A stretch of DNA of 64,000 bases from Thiocapsa roseilacustris (GTDB lineage: Bacteria > Pseudomonadota > Gammaproteobacteria > Chromatiales > Chromatiaceae), in NCBI RefSeq assembly GCF_041903755.1, contig NZ_JBBWVE010000023.1, positions 1 to 64,000 of the forward strand. The letters are read 5' to 3'. This document shows positions 35,892-45,611 of this stretch, piece after piece (within the stretch, counting starts at the first letter, position 1; every line of letters starts with the position of its first letter). The translations under genes and the position numbers were made by a program. The notes beneath the pieces were generated by a model, which was given only the letters and a program-made list of their open reading frames with translations, did no database searches and had not been told where the DNA came from.

Positions 35892-35899
35892 CTACAGCG

Positions 35900-37927
35900 T
35901 CACGTCATCCCAAGCGCCTTGACCGCCGCCGTCATGGGGTCTGAGTAAAAGACTGGATCGACCCGCTCGACGATCTCGCCGGAGACTTCGAGGAAACTGC
36001 GCTTGTTCTCCAACGGCACCAGCGCGCGTCGTGCCCCGTTATCCATCGCGACCTGCAGCGGTTCGGCAAGCGAGCGCACCGCCTTGATGTTGCCTTGGAT
36101 GCTCAGGTCGCCGAGGATCACCAATCCGGCCTGGACCGACTGCCTTTTCAGCGCGGAATAGACCGCGGCCACCAAGGCGATCCCGGCGTCGCAGGCGACG
36201 CGGTTGCTGAGCAGATCGATGGCCTCGACGTGAAAATCGGTGGTGTCCAATGGCTGTCCGACGCCCATCTTCACCTTGTGTCCCATCAGGTAGGCGAACG
36301 CCCGCTGAAAGGATTCCTTCATCACGCCTTCAACGCCGCCGGCGATCTTGAGCTTGCCGGTGCCCGGTGAGCAGCCGACTTCCAACCGATAGAGCCCGAC
36401 CTTGCCCTGGTCATCGACCGAGGCGGTATAGACGGAGCCGGGCGCGAGCGGGTCGATCGCGATCATGTCCCGACCGCCTTGCTCGGGCACCCCGACGAAT
36501 CGTTCCTCGCGCGTCTCGCTGTCGATGAAGGAGAAGGAGGTCTGGTGGTACTCGAAGGAGCCCATCTTCTTGAGTTGCTCCTTCACGCGACGGCGGCCTT
36601 CCAATGCCAACTCGACCAGCTCGGCGAGCTCGTCCTTGGTGAATGCACCATGAGGATAGACCAGCTTTACCAGTCCGGACACGGTCTTGCGCACCGCCTT
36701 GACGTCGCGTGCATTGAGATGCGAGCCCAGTGAAAAGGATCGGTCGATGGTTTCGGTGAAGTTGTGTTTGCGCAGCTCGCGCAACGCCTCGGCCAGATAG
36801 TCGACGACGAACCCGTAATGATCGGTGAAGAACTCGACCCGCATCTTGGGGACTTCCCAGCCGGGAAGGTAGAAGTGGATACGGTCCAAGAATGCCATGT
36901 CTTCACGAATGACATCCGGCATCGGCATGAAGAGATGCGACGAGCGCACCATCACCTCGACGGGTTGATTGGTATTGCCGAACATCGCGAGGGAAGCCAT
37001 CCCGGAGAGCGAATCCTTGCCCCGCGCAAAGGTGCCCGATTCGCAGTAGGTCTTGAGCGTGGTCACGACCTCCTTGGGCATCTTCTGGAGATCGGCCACT
37101 TCGTCGAAACCGATCGCATCCCAGATCCCGACCAGCCCCATCTTGTTGGAGGCCATGTTGTAAAAGAGGTTGGCAACCGTGGTCGGACCGGTCAGGAGGA
37201 TCGTGTAGGGCGACAACTCCTGATAGGCATAGGTCTTACCGGTCCCGCGCGGCCCAAGCTCCACCAGGTTGTAGTTGCTCTCGCACAGCGGTAGGAGACG
37301 CGCCAGGAAGAGCAGCTTGAGCCGACGCTCGAAGTGCGCCGGCTCCATGCCGATGGTCCGCAACAAGAGGTCGATCCACTCGTCGGTTGAAAACGCCTCC
37401 CGGCAGGTCCGGTATTCGTCGAGATCGAACGAGGCGATCTGAATCGGCTTGAGACTGTCGATCCAGAATGGGCTTCGCTTGCCCGATGCTTCCTCGTCGT
37501 ACTGATGACGGATGTCGACCTGCGCCCAGATCCCGCCCATCAGCAAGCGGTCGAACTGCCGCAGATAATGCTCCGGGACATGGACGAATTTGTGGCCGAA
37601 ATTCTTCAGCTCGGCCCAATGTTTGTCATCGTCCGAGAGATAGCGGACCTGCACCTTGTCGATGAAGGTCTGCTTGCCCTTGTCCTTGACCATCGACTGG
37701 GCCTTATTGGCCTCGTCGGGTCTGACGAAGTTCGAGGACAGGGTGTTGTGCACCACCTTCAGGCCCGCCTCGATGGCGTTGGGATCATCGGTCGCGCAAT
37801 ATTTACCCAGCAGATACTCCAGGACGAAGACCGGGACGTTCGCCCCGACTTTCACCTTGCGGACCAGATCCTTGCGAACCACTTTCCCGGCAAACACCGA
37901 TGCCGCCTTGCGGTCGAGTTCAGGCAT
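35900..37927 (-). CDS. brxL: BREX protein BrxL (AAA+/Lon-like)
   Basis: Last gene of the type I BREX operon; 675 residues. The N-terminal third (MPELDRKAASVFAGKVVRKD...) is characteristic of BrxL. The AAA+ core has Walker A in LVELGPRGTGKTYAYQ (about residue 225) and Walker B around AIGFDEVADLQ. The C-terminal Lon-like region (about 545-675) reads VACDAGIALVAAVYSAL, then GDLSIQGNIKAV. The position before AG that holds the catalytic serine in Lon is aspartate, so peptidase activity is doubtful. BrxL proteins are described as MCM-like DNA-binding rings needed for phage restriction. It follows pglZ by nine bases. Confidence 0.93.
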   Translation of the reverse strand: MPELDRKAASVFAGKVVRKDLVRKVKVGANVPVFVLEYLLGKYCATDDPNAIEAGLKVVHNTLSSNFVRPDEANKAQSMVKDKGKQTFIDKVQVRYLSDDDKHWAELKNFGHKFVHVPEHYLRQFDRLLMGGIWAQVDIRHQYDEEASGKRSPFWIDSLKPIQIASFDLDEYRTCREAFSTDEWIDLLLRTIGMEPAHFERRLKLLFLARLLPLCESNYNLVELGPRGTGKTYAYQELSPYTILLTGPTTVANLFYNMASNKMGLVGIWDAIGFDEVADLQKMPKEVVTTLKTYCESGTFARGKDSLSGMASLAMFGNTNQPVEVMVRSSHLFMPMPDVIREDMAFLDRIHFYLPGWEVPKMRVEFFTDHYGFVVDYLAEALRELRKHNFTETIDRSFSLGSHLNARDVKAVRKTVSGLVKLVYPHGAFTKDELAELVELALEGRRRVKEQLKKMGSFEYHQTSFSFIDSETREERFVGVPEQGGRDMIAIDPLAPGSVYTASVDDQGKVGLYRLEVGCSPGTGKLKIAGGVEGVMKESFQRAFAYLMGHKVKMGVGQPLDTTDFHVEAIDLLSNRVACDAGIALVAAVYSALKRQSVQAGLVILGDLSIQGNIKAVRSLAEPLQVAMDNGARRALVPLENKRSFLEVSGEIVERVDPVFYSDPMTAAVKALGMT

Positions 37928-37936
37928 GGATCATCC

Positions 37937-40546
37937 TCATATCGAGATCGCGACATCAATCGTCATGGGAGGCGTCAGCTCAGCCCCGGTGATGGCGTCG
38001 AGCAGGTAGAGACTCACCGTTTTCTGAGCAATCTCTTCGGTCAGCATCAGGGTGACGGTATTGGGCTCGGTTTGCTTCGTGTCGTTGTCGGCAACCTTCA
38101 GCGTCACCTCGCCGGTCGCGTCCTGGAACCCATAGGAGGCGCTCACCGCAAGCGACACGCACTTCTTATTGGCGCGCAGCTCGATCCGCACCTTCGGCGG
38201 CTCGAATCCGAACAGGCTCGCCTGCCCCTGCGCCCCGGTGATCTGGACCGAGAAAAAGCGGGTCGTCAACTTCGTGGTGCCGGGCGTCAAGGTCCAGTCC
38301 ATCCCGGTGCTGGATGCCGCCGCCTTCGCCCTTGGTTTCATCACGGCCACCGGCACGATGACCTCCTGGGGCGAGAGGCCGCCATGGAAATAGGCGCGCC
38401 CGCCGCCTTTCGCTTTGAAGACGGCGAAGGTCCAGGGGATCGCGATGTCGAATTCGCTCTCCACGCCCAGCGAGGTCAGCGAGGTGCGCAGATACGAGGG
38501 CTCGGAGGTGCCCCCGATGCCCACCCAGACCCGGCGATGCAGGTCATGGATATTGCCTCCGGGCGACTCGATCTTCATGTCGTCCCCGATCTCGTCGGCA
38601 AAGAGATGCCCGTGATCGGCGGCCATCACGATGGTCTCGATGCCGTGGTCGGCCAGGACCCGCACACCGCGTCGCAAATGGCTCAAGATGCCGTCGATTT
38701 GCAGCCGCGCTTGCGTCATGTTGTCTGCTTCGCCCAAGTCATCGATCTCCTGCGAGGTGATCAGGATCAAGTGGGCGTTTTGGATGCCCTCCTTGATCTT
38801 CTTGCTCGGCTTGGGCAGTAAATCGTCCAACTTCGCATCGAAGACCGACACGCAGGCGTGTTCCTTCAGGAAGGCGACCCGGTCCTTGCGGTTCTTGATA
38901 ACGGTGCCCGCAATCTCAAGCGCCAGTTTCCCGCCTCCCACGCTCACGACCTTGGCCGATTCGTGCGCCTTGGGCAGCAGTGCCGCCATGCCGGTCTCGG
39001 TGATCGTGGGCAGCGTGCCGATGGCGGGCCGCAGCTCGAGCTCGAAGTCGTCCGTCAGAAGTCGGGCCAACTCCCGAGCCATCTCGAATCGCAGGGCATC
39101 GACCCACAGGTAGGCCAGCTTGCCGGTACCCAGATGCGGTTTGACCTGTGTCTCGAAGCAGTCGCGCTGTCTCAGCACACCTTTGATGGGATGCTGGGCC
39201 TTATGAAACTGGCTGATGAACTGCCTTGCCAACTCCGAGCCGACGGCGGTGTAACGCTGCTCTGCCCTGATGATGAGCTTTTCCAGACCTTGGTGATCGC
39301 CCGATACGGCGAACTCGAAGTTGTATTTGCGACTTTCCAAGTGGCGATGATGCGTGTCGAGCAAGCACCAGGGGTCATCGCCCTCGGTATAGGCTTTGAC
39401 CAAATTCGCAACTCCGTCCGGCGCGGTCTTGAGCGCGCCGGCGACCCGGTCCGCGGCGAGCAAGACGTCCGCTGCAGAGGCAACGAGTGCCCACCGCGCC
39501 TGGATCGCCGGAACCACGTCGGCCCAGAAACACGAGAGTCGAGACGTGGCGAGCGCACGCCATACCGGGCTCGCGGTCTTGAACAGCCCGGATTCGACCT
39601 GCGCGAGTAGTGTCCGCTCCACGCACAGGAAGGTTTCGTTTCTTTCGAGCAGCTCGGGTGGCCAAACCATCTGGCCAAGCCCAAGCTCCTCCTCGACCCG
39701 ATTGGCCAGGTCCACGTAGCTGTCGCGATGTTCTCGGCTGTTTCGCCAGGTGTGCGCCAAACGCACACAGGCATCGATGCCCCCCGGACTCTCGGCGACG
39801 GACACGGAGGCGAGCGCATCCGGGATCTGCGTCTTGAGCGCGGCGAACAGGTCGGTGAGCAACAGGTGTCGAGCGAACCTGACGCGGAGATTCGAGAGGG
39901 GCTCGGCGGCGGGAAGCGCGATGTCGAAGCCCAGATGCAGCAGGTGACGCAGCTCTTTTTGCGCCGACTTCTTGTCGACCTCGTTATCGTGCCGGTCGGT
40001 GTGCAGGAACGCCAGGGCGACATCCTGCGGATTGGCCGAGCCGAAGATGAGCTTCAGGACTCCGGTGGAGATGTCGATGCCCTGCTCGGCCAGCGCGTTC
40101 AGGTCGGCCAACGACAGCTTGCCCGACTCGACCTGCCGCTCGATCTCACCGACCTGCTCCTCGCCCAGGATCGGCTTGAGTGCATTGCGGGCCACGACCG
40201 ACAGGCGGGTATTGCAAGCCGGGGGCTGCTGTCGGGGCTGCATGACGACGCCGGCACAATCGAGCTCGATCAAAGCGCTGTGGGTCTCGGTTCGATCCAT
40301 GGGCACATAGACCACCAGACGGGGCGGATGCGTGTCGTTAAGTCGATCGTCGATGGCTTTACGCAGCGCGATAAAACTGCCGTCGTACCGAGCGAAGGTC
40401 GTGTCCGGCAAACCCAGCTCAGCCGCCGCCGCAGCATAGGCGCGCTCGGGGTCGTACCAGACGACCAGGCCCTTGTCCTCGACCTGCTTGGCGATGAGCT
40501 GCGCCAGATGCTTGGTCACGGGACCACTCAGAACGGGTTCCTTCAT
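37937..40546 (-). CDS. pglZ: BREX protein PglZ (alkaline-phosphatase-like)
   Basis: Protein of 869 residues from ATG 40546, which overlaps the stop of the DUF5615 gene by four bases (the longer open frame to 40777 overlaps that gene). The alkaline phosphatase-fold domain shows LAYLWVDALRFEMARELARL (metal aspartate, about residue 500), ITSQEIDDL and MAADHGHLF (metal site). The C-terminal 150 residues are beta-rich. PglZ is a core BREX component; it associates with PglX and is required for methylation and defence in characterised systems. It appears intact. A toxin-antitoxin pair is spliced directly in front, in the same operon. Confidence 0.93.
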   Translation of the reverse strand: MKEPVLSGPVTKHLAQLIAKQVEDKGLVVWYDPERAYAAAAAELGLPDTTFARYDGSFIALRKAIDDRLNDTHPPRLVVYVPMDRTETHSALIELDCAGVVMQPRQQPPACNTRLSVVARNALKPILGEEQVGEIERQVESGKLSLADLNALAEQGIDISTGVLKLIFGSANPQDVALAFLHTDRHDNEVDKKSAQKELRHLLHLGFDIALPAAEPLSNLRVRFARHLLLTDLFAALKTQIPDALASVSVAESPGGIDACVRLAHTWRNSREHRDSYVDLANRVEEELGLGQMVWPPELLERNETFLCVERTLLAQVESGLFKTASPVWRALATSRLSCFWADVVPAIQARWALVASAADVLLAADRVAGALKTAPDGVANLVKAYTEGDDPWCLLDTHHRHLESRKYNFEFAVSGDHQGLEKLIIRAEQRYTAVGSELARQFISQFHKAQHPIKGVLRQRDCFETQVKPHLGTGKLAYLWVDALRFEMARELARLLTDDFELELRPAIGTLPTITETGMAALLPKAHESAKVVSVGGGKLALEIAGTVIKNRKDRVAFLKEHACVSVFDAKLDDLLPKPSKKIKEGIQNAHLILITSQEIDDLGEADNMTQARLQIDGILSHLRRGVRVLADHGIETIVMAADHGHLFADEIGDDMKIESPGGNIHDLHRRVWVGIGGTSEPSYLRTSLTSLGVESEFDIAIPWTFAVFKAKGGGRAYFHGGLSPQEVIVPVAVMKPRAKAAASSTGMDWTLTPGTTKLTTRFFSVQITGAQGQASLFGFEPPKVRIELRANKKCVSLAVSASYGFQDATGEVTLKVADNDTKQTEPNTVTLMLTEEIAQKTVSLYLLDAITGAELTPPMTIDVAISI

Positions 40547-40905
40547 TGAATGGTGCCCCTGATCCGGACGCGTTGCTCCTCGACGATCCACAAATGCCCG
40601 TCCAAGGGCTCGGACGCAAGCAACTGAATCATCTGCTCCACCAATCGCAGGATCACCGGGATGGCCTGGATGCCGGGACGCAAGACGACGAGTCCCGAAT
40701 AAAGACTCGGCGGGTAGGCCCGCATATCGGCAAAATCCAGGTCCAGGGTCACGAGCGCCCTCTTCTCGGCATGACACACCCGGGCCACATCAGGATCGGG
40801 GTGACCCGCCAACTGCTGGTCGATGACGCTCAAGGCGTCGTGCCCGTGCCGACGCAGCAGCTCGGCGACTTCGATGGGCAGATTCTCGTCGGTCTTGAAC
40901 CTCAT
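40543..40905 (-). CDS. DUF5615 PIN-like toxin
   Basis: The 120 residues start MRFKTDENLPIEVAELLRRH and include ALVTLDLDFADMRAYPP, the acidic residues of a Mut7-C/PIN-like nuclease fold typical of DUF5615 proteins. Together with the preceding DUF433 gene it forms a known toxin-antitoxin arrangement in which the PIN-like protein is the presumed RNase. The start overlaps the DUF433 stop by four bases and the stop overlaps the pglZ start by four bases, so the pair is built into the BREX operon. Its C-terminus looks complete. Confidence 0.8.
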   Translation of the reverse strand: MRFKTDENLPIEVAELLRRHGHDALSVIDQQLAGHPDPDVARVCHAEKRALVTLDLDFADMRAYPPSLYSGLVVLRPGIQAIPVILRLVEQMIQLLASEPLDGHLWIVEEQRVRIRGTIQ

Positions 40906-41138
40906 GCGGCGCTCTCGGGCAGCCTCACGACGCGCTCGCGCACCATCTCCGATGCATAGCCCAGTGCCGCTCGAATGTCGTCTTCGCGAAGCGAGGGGTA
41001 GCTCTTGAGGATCCGCTCGGCTGCTTCACCCGATGCCAGATTGTCGAGAATCACCGAGACCATAATCCGGGTGCCTTTGATGCACACCTGACCATGGCAG
41101 ATATCGGGATCAACGCTGATATGGTCTTGCCAGTTCAT
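40902..41138 (-). CDS. DUF433 antitoxin
   Basis: The start at 41138 (MNWQDHISVDPDICHGQVC) is preferred to one at 41180 because family members begin near DxISxDPxICGGxP. The 78 residues contain GQVCIKGTRIMVSVILDNLA and the winged-helix-like ERILKSYPSLREDDIRAAL. DUF433 proteins serve as antitoxins to DUF5615 PIN-like toxins; the partner follows with a four-base overlap. Located between pglX and pglZ. Confidence 0.82.
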   Translation of the reverse strand: MNWQDHISVDPDICHGQVCIKGTRIMVSVILDNLASGEAAERILKSYPSLREDDIRAALGYASEMVRERVVRLPESAA

Positions 41139-41176
41139 GGGGCTACACTCCACATCGCAAATAGTCCGCCAGTCGA

Positions 41177-41437
41177 TCATGCAGCTTCATGCAAGCGCTC
41201 TTCGAGATAATGGTGTAACGCCAAAAAATGGCGGTAATCGTTCGCCCAATCGACCGACCGAGCGTCATCATCGGATTCGCCTTTTTCGTAGCGAGCAAAG
41301 AAGTCCGCCGAATCCATGCCCGCTTCCGTTTCGCATCGGCTCAGGCGTTTTTCGACAGCCACCAGGGCTTCCAGCGGTGATTCAAACGTTATTGTCTCTT
41401 TGCGCATCTCATCGACCTCGATTTCAGATGTTGCCAT
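41177..41437 (-). CDS. Small antitoxin-like protein (TumA-like)
   Basis: The start at 41437 (MATSEIEVDEMRKETITFES) gives 86 residues; the open frame beyond it lies inside pglX. The pattern SPLEALVAVEKRLSRCETEAGMDSADFFARYEKGE, then VDWANDYRHFLALHHYLEERL resembles small acidic antitoxins partnered with DUF6516 (TumE) toxins. No such toxin gene follows; the next genes are the DUF433/DUF5615 pair, 39 bases on. It begins 11 bases after the pglX stop. It could be an orphan or a third partner of the pair. Assignment is tentative. Confidence 0.5.
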   Translation of the reverse strand: MATSEIEVDEMRKETITFESPLEALVAVEKRLSRCETEAGMDSADFFARYEKGESDDDARSVDWANDYRHFLALHHYLEERLHEAA

Positions 41438-41447
41438 GTGCGTTCGA

Positions 41448-44400
41448 TCAGCCCACCAGTCCCTTCTCGCGCAACTGCTTTCCGATGGAGGACCACTCGT
41501 ATTTCCCGGCGAGGAGCTCGCCCCAGTATTTTTTGGCTTCTTTCCAGGGGACGAGTTCATGCAGCGGGGCGATGTTCAGCACCACGCCATCGTTGAGATC
41601 GGGTTCCAGATGCAGGTTGGCCGCACGACGCAGCTTGTCCTCGAAGTCCCGCAGTTCGGACAGAAAGTCGTCCTGCCGTTCGGCGTCCTTGGCGAGTCGC
41701 TTGGCGTCCTTGCTCGATTCGCCGGCGGCGGCCTTGTCGCTGAGAAGGGTTTCGAGACGAGTGGTTTCCAGGCGGATCTTCGGCTCGACGTAGTTCACCA
41801 GCGCCTTAGAGAGGATGTCTTTGTCGAGGCGGTGGTAGTAGAGCCAAATGGCGTAGTTTTTCTTTGAGGACTGGAGCAGCCAGTAGATCGGGGCCTTGCG
41901 GCGGCTCTTGGAGTAGCGGGCGATGTGATCGTCCCAGAAGCCGCTTTTGCCGGGTTTGCGAAAGTAATCGCGTAGATCCTTGATGCCGAGGATTTCGCAA
42001 GTGTCCTTCTCGATCTGCGCGCCTTGGCCTTCCCAAATGACCTCGAACACTTCGCGCAAACTGAGAACATGATCGTATCGATGACTTGGATCATCGACCA
42101 GAATGCCTTCCCAAGCGATGCTGATCGGATACTCGTCATCGTCGATAACCGCATGCTCAGAGATGGAATCTGGTAAAAATTCCGCGCGTGCGCGACTGGC
42201 TAACCATTCCTTCGAGACGATACCGCGGCTAGATGCGGGGAGAAAATCCACGCCGACCAATGTTCCAGGCGGACAACGCGGAAGGCAATCAAAGGGACCA
42301 GAAAGAGCGGGAACAAGCGAGGTGTCCGCTGCCATCCGCACGTCCCAACGTCCAAAGGTAACTCCGATGCAATAGGATAATAAAGCCTCATGGCGGGACG
42401 CATTTGTTTCAACCAAAATGTCATCAGAGACATCTAGTTGCCCACCATTTTCATCTTCATCGTCCTCTTTAAGTTCGGAAGCTGAGATGGCGTTTGCGTC
42501 AATCGCTTCGCGGAGATCCTTGATTGCTGCCGAGTAGTCATCGACTGTTAACCCGTAAGCCGATGCAATTTCCAACTCAAGGTCATGGCTAAGAAAAGAC
42601 GACAGATCGCATGTAAGCGCTCCGCGATCGGAGTATTCCTTAATCAAGGAAGGCATCACGAAGTCCTGAAATGGCTCATGATTTCGGTAAGCGCGCCGAC
42701 GCCTTTCGGCCTCTTCTTCAACAACCACCTTGATCCGTTCTTGAGTTGATGGGGCAAGATTTGGCCATGGCAATGACTTTACATTGTCAACTAAGAAATT
42801 TGGGAACTCGAATTTCTCCCCATAGAAACGAAGGAATGCAGATGCCACGTTTGAAGCAGACACTCCAATCGCTGATACCTCGAATCCTTGCTTGGGGTAT
42901 GCCATGTATCGACTGGCGGTAGGAATGCACCCCCTTGGAATAGCGTAAGGAATAAAGCGAACAGCTCGCCGAGTCCAACTGAAACCGGGACGGAAATAAA
43001 AATCCGGACTTCTAATCCATCTGCTTTCAGACCCTCTTGTCCGAATATACTCCCGCAGGACACTTCCGTTGTTCCCCCATAATACACAAACTTGTATCGG
43101 GGAAAACCATGGCTGTGACTTACCTCCGATAACGAGCGGCGCCCATGTGTTTGAAGATTCTTGCGAAAAATTCCCATCGACACCAAGATGACGCGGCGAG
43201 ACTTCCCATAAAGTACGGACGAACCTCGGATTGTCGAGAGTCGTAAGCCCGACACGAATCTGAGCAATAGATGGTTCAAACGGATGAAGCTCACAAAGTG
43301 CCGATGTCAACTGACTTGTCACCCAATAAACAAATGGACTATCCGGCACCTTGGTGAAAGAAGACACTTTGCGAAGAAAGGTCTTCGGACTAAGTGCTCC
43401 GGTCATCATTGCTGAAATTTCACATAGCAGTGACTTACTGCGCCCAGAAACGCCTAACATTCGAAAAAAAGGTATCTCTGAAGAGATTGGCGCATCACTT
43501 AGTATGAAAGCGCAGGATTCAACCATTGCCTCGTCCATCACCCCAGAACCAAGATCCGTCATTCCGGCAACACAAGAACGGGCGAGCAGAAATGAATTGC
43601 GCCAGGTTGATGCGCTGCTGATAAAGAATGGAGTTCTACTCGTGATGGCTCCCAAATACCCATTGGGTTCTAATTTTTCTAAATATCGCTCGGTGAACGC
43701 GCAAAGCAGGTCGTTGTGTGAGTTAGGATATATCTCTTCCGCCAGCTGCTTATAATGTTTCGAAAAAGCACCAAAAGGTGGATTCATGAGCACAACGTCA
43801 TACCGCTTTTGGCACAGATCAACAAAAGCGAATCCCCGTACCGCATCCTCGGCAAAAAGCCGTCGCTGCAACCGCTGCCCGTTCTGAGCCCCTTCAGCAT
43901 ACCGACGCAGTGCGTCGATCACTTTGAATTCGGCCTGCTCGAAAAACTGTGCGTCCGTAATATCAGACACATCGAATAGCGATCCCTGTACCGGTCCTCC
44001 ATCCAGCCGATCCAGCTCCGCTTGGGCGAACAACAGCGGTTGACCTCGGCGATCCGTGGCCGGGGCCGTCTCACGATCCCATTGTTTCCGAGCGGCGGCC
44101 AAAGTATCCCGAATCTCCTCCTCGATCTTGAGCAACGAACCGGCCTCACCGGCGAGCTTCATCTTGTCGAAAACGACTTCGACGACCTGACCAAGCACCC
44201 GCGGTTCGAGCTGATCGACGAATTCCTTGAGCATCTGCGTCTCACCAGGCATCGGTTCGGCACAGACGACGTTCGAGCGGGTGATCCTGGGCCGGTCCTG
44301 CTTCAGTCCCATGTCCTGGTAGGCGCGCTGGCAGCGCAGCCAGAGCGCGAGCGCGGCGATCTGACTGGCCCGCAGATCGATGTCGATGCCGTGCAGATTG

Positions 44401-45587
44401 TTGGCGAGGATCAACCGAGGAACATCCCGCCGCAGGTCGTCCAGCGTCGGGTAATCCCTCTGAAGCGCAGGGCCGAGGTCAGGGTCGGAATAGGCTTCCT
44501 CGTAGATCGTCAGCAGCAGGTCAAAACAGTACAGCAGGAAGTGCCCGCTCCCGCACGCCGGGTCGAGAATCCTCAGCTCCCGCGGGTCTTTCTTCGGGCG
44601 GTGAGGGATCTGGACCGGGAGTTGGAGCAAGTCCGCCTGTGAGAGGTCATCCCGTCCCTCGGCAGCGTCTTTCGGAGGCTGTTCGCCTTCATTCAGGAAA
44701 ATCTCGGTCGGGCGACGGACCAGGTAGCGGCACTGGTCCTTGAGCCGGGTCTCTCCCCGGCGCATCTCGTACCAGATGCGGCCCAGAGTGTTATCGGTCA
44801 GGAATTCGACCACGTAGCGGGGTGTGAATAACTGGTTACGAAATGCCAGCTCATAGGAATTTCGGGGTGCCTGGCTCTCCTTGCGCGCCTTTTCCCGGAG
44901 CTCCTTCGGCGTGAAGTATTGGTACACCCAGCCGATCGTCTCGTCCTGCGACCAGATCTGCGACCATGCCTCGCGCAGCTCGGCCTCATCCGGTTTGATC
45001 CCGCCGTGATTGAGAAGAGCGAGCACCTCGTCGAGCGTCTTCTGGCGAGGATGCAGGCGGTTGGCTGGGTCGTTTGGACTGAACAGCACGCCGATCTCGT
45101 CGGAAAGCAGCCCGCCGAGCCAGTCCAGAAAGTGGCGGTAGGCCAGATCCTGATGCCCGCTGTTGAAGAGCCGCTCGTCATCCGGGTGTTCGGCAAGATA
45201 GAACTTCACTCCGTTGGAGTTGACCCCCCGGCTGACCGCTTCCCGGAACTTCTGTCCACCGACATAGACCTCCCGAGCCTCCATCATCTTATAGGCGCAG
45301 AGCCGGTTGAGATGGGTGAAGGCGATCTCGCGAATCAACTGGTCCAGCGCGTCCTTCGGCTTGAAGGCGCCTGCCTTGATGTGTCCGAAGTGGTCAAGGA
45401 TGTCCCTCCGGGCGGCCTGCTCCTCCTCGTTCAGGTGCGGCGTTGCGGCATGCGGATCGGCAGTGACCTGATCCTTTTTCGCAAAGATCCCGTACTTCCC
45501 TTCAAGCTCCTGTGAAATCGCGTCTTCGAGCAGCTTGCGACATTGGGTGACGACTGTTCTGAGCTTAGTGCGAATGGCTTGATCCAT
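41448..45587 (-). CDS. pglX: BREX adenine-specific DNA methyltransferase PglX
   Basis: The methylating subunit of BREX; 1379 residues, somewhat longer than the usual 1200. The N6-adenine methyltransferase core has motif I LRILDPACGSGHFLLYCFDL (about residue 335) and motif IV DVVLMNPPFGAFSKHYKQLA (about residue 600). The following 500 residues, containing the target recognition region, are encoded by visibly AT-richer DNA (about 42350-43800) than either side. The C-terminal part (about 1150-1379) returns to GC-rich sequence. The gene is separated from brxC by a toxin-antitoxin pair and a wrecked pglX copy. It appears functional. Confidence 0.93.
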   Translation of the reverse strand: MDQAIRTKLRTVVTQCRKLLEDAISQELEGKYGIFAKKDQVTADPHAATPHLNEEEQAARRDILDHFGHIKAGAFKPKDALDQLIREIAFTHLNRLCAYKMMEAREVYVGGQKFREAVSRGVNSNGVKFYLAEHPDDERLFNSGHQDLAYRHFLDWLGGLLSDEIGVLFSPNDPANRLHPRQKTLDEVLALLNHGGIKPDEAELREAWSQIWSQDETIGWVYQYFTPKELREKARKESQAPRNSYELAFRNQLFTPRYVVEFLTDNTLGRIWYEMRRGETRLKDQCRYLVRRPTEIFLNEGEQPPKDAAEGRDDLSQADLLQLPVQIPHRPKKDPRELRILDPACGSGHFLLYCFDLLLTIYEEAYSDPDLGPALQRDYPTLDDLRRDVPRLILANNLHGIDIDLRASQIAALALWLRCQRAYQDMGLKQDRPRITRSNVVCAEPMPGETQMLKEFVDQLEPRVLGQVVEVVFDKMKLAGEAGSLLKIEEEIRDTLAAARKQWDRETAPATDRRGQPLLFAQAELDRLDGGPVQGSLFDVSDITDAQFFEQAEFKVIDALRRYAEGAQNGQRLQRRLFAEDAVRGFAFVDLCQKRYDVVLMNPPFGAFSKHYKQLAEEIYPNSHNDLLCAFTERYLEKLEPNGYLGAITSRTPFFISSASTWRNSFLLARSCVAGMTDLGSGVMDEAMVESCAFILSDAPISSEIPFFRMLGVSGRSKSLLCEISAMMTGALSPKTFLRKVSSFTKVPDSPFVYWVTSQLTSALCELHPFEPSIAQIRVGLTTLDNPRFVRTLWEVSPRHLGVDGNFSQESSNTWAPLVIGGKSQPWFSPIQVCVLWGNNGSVLREYIRTRGSESRWIRSPDFYFRPGFSWTRRAVRFIPYAIPRGCIPTASRYMAYPKQGFEVSAIGVSASNVASAFLRFYGEKFEFPNFLVDNVKSLPWPNLAPSTQERIKVVVEEEAERRRRAYRNHEPFQDFVMPSLIKEYSDRGALTCDLSSFLSHDLELEIASAYGLTVDDYSAAIKDLREAIDANAISASELKEDDEDENGGQLDVSDDILVETNASRHEALLSYCIGVTFGRWDVRMAADTSLVPALSGPFDCLPRCPPGTLVGVDFLPASSRGIVSKEWLASRARAEFLPDSISEHAVIDDDEYPISIAWEGILVDDPSHRYDHVLSLREVFEVIWEGQGAQIEKDTCEILGIKDLRDYFRKPGKSGFWDDHIARYSKSRRKAPIYWLLQSSKKNYAIWLYYHRLDKDILSKALVNYVEPKIRLETTRLETLLSDKAAAGESSKDAKRLAKDAERQDDFLSELRDFEDKLRRAANLHLEPDLNDGVVLNIAPLHELVPWKEAKKYWGELLAGKYEWSSIGKQLREKGLVG

Positions 45588-45611
45588 GTCAGTCTGTCTC
45601 CTCCGGATACG

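Noticed and set aside
36050..36450. BrxL as an active Lon protease
   Set aside because: The Lon-like domain has aspartate where the nucleophile serine is expected, and BrxL is better described as an AAA+ DNA-binding ring.
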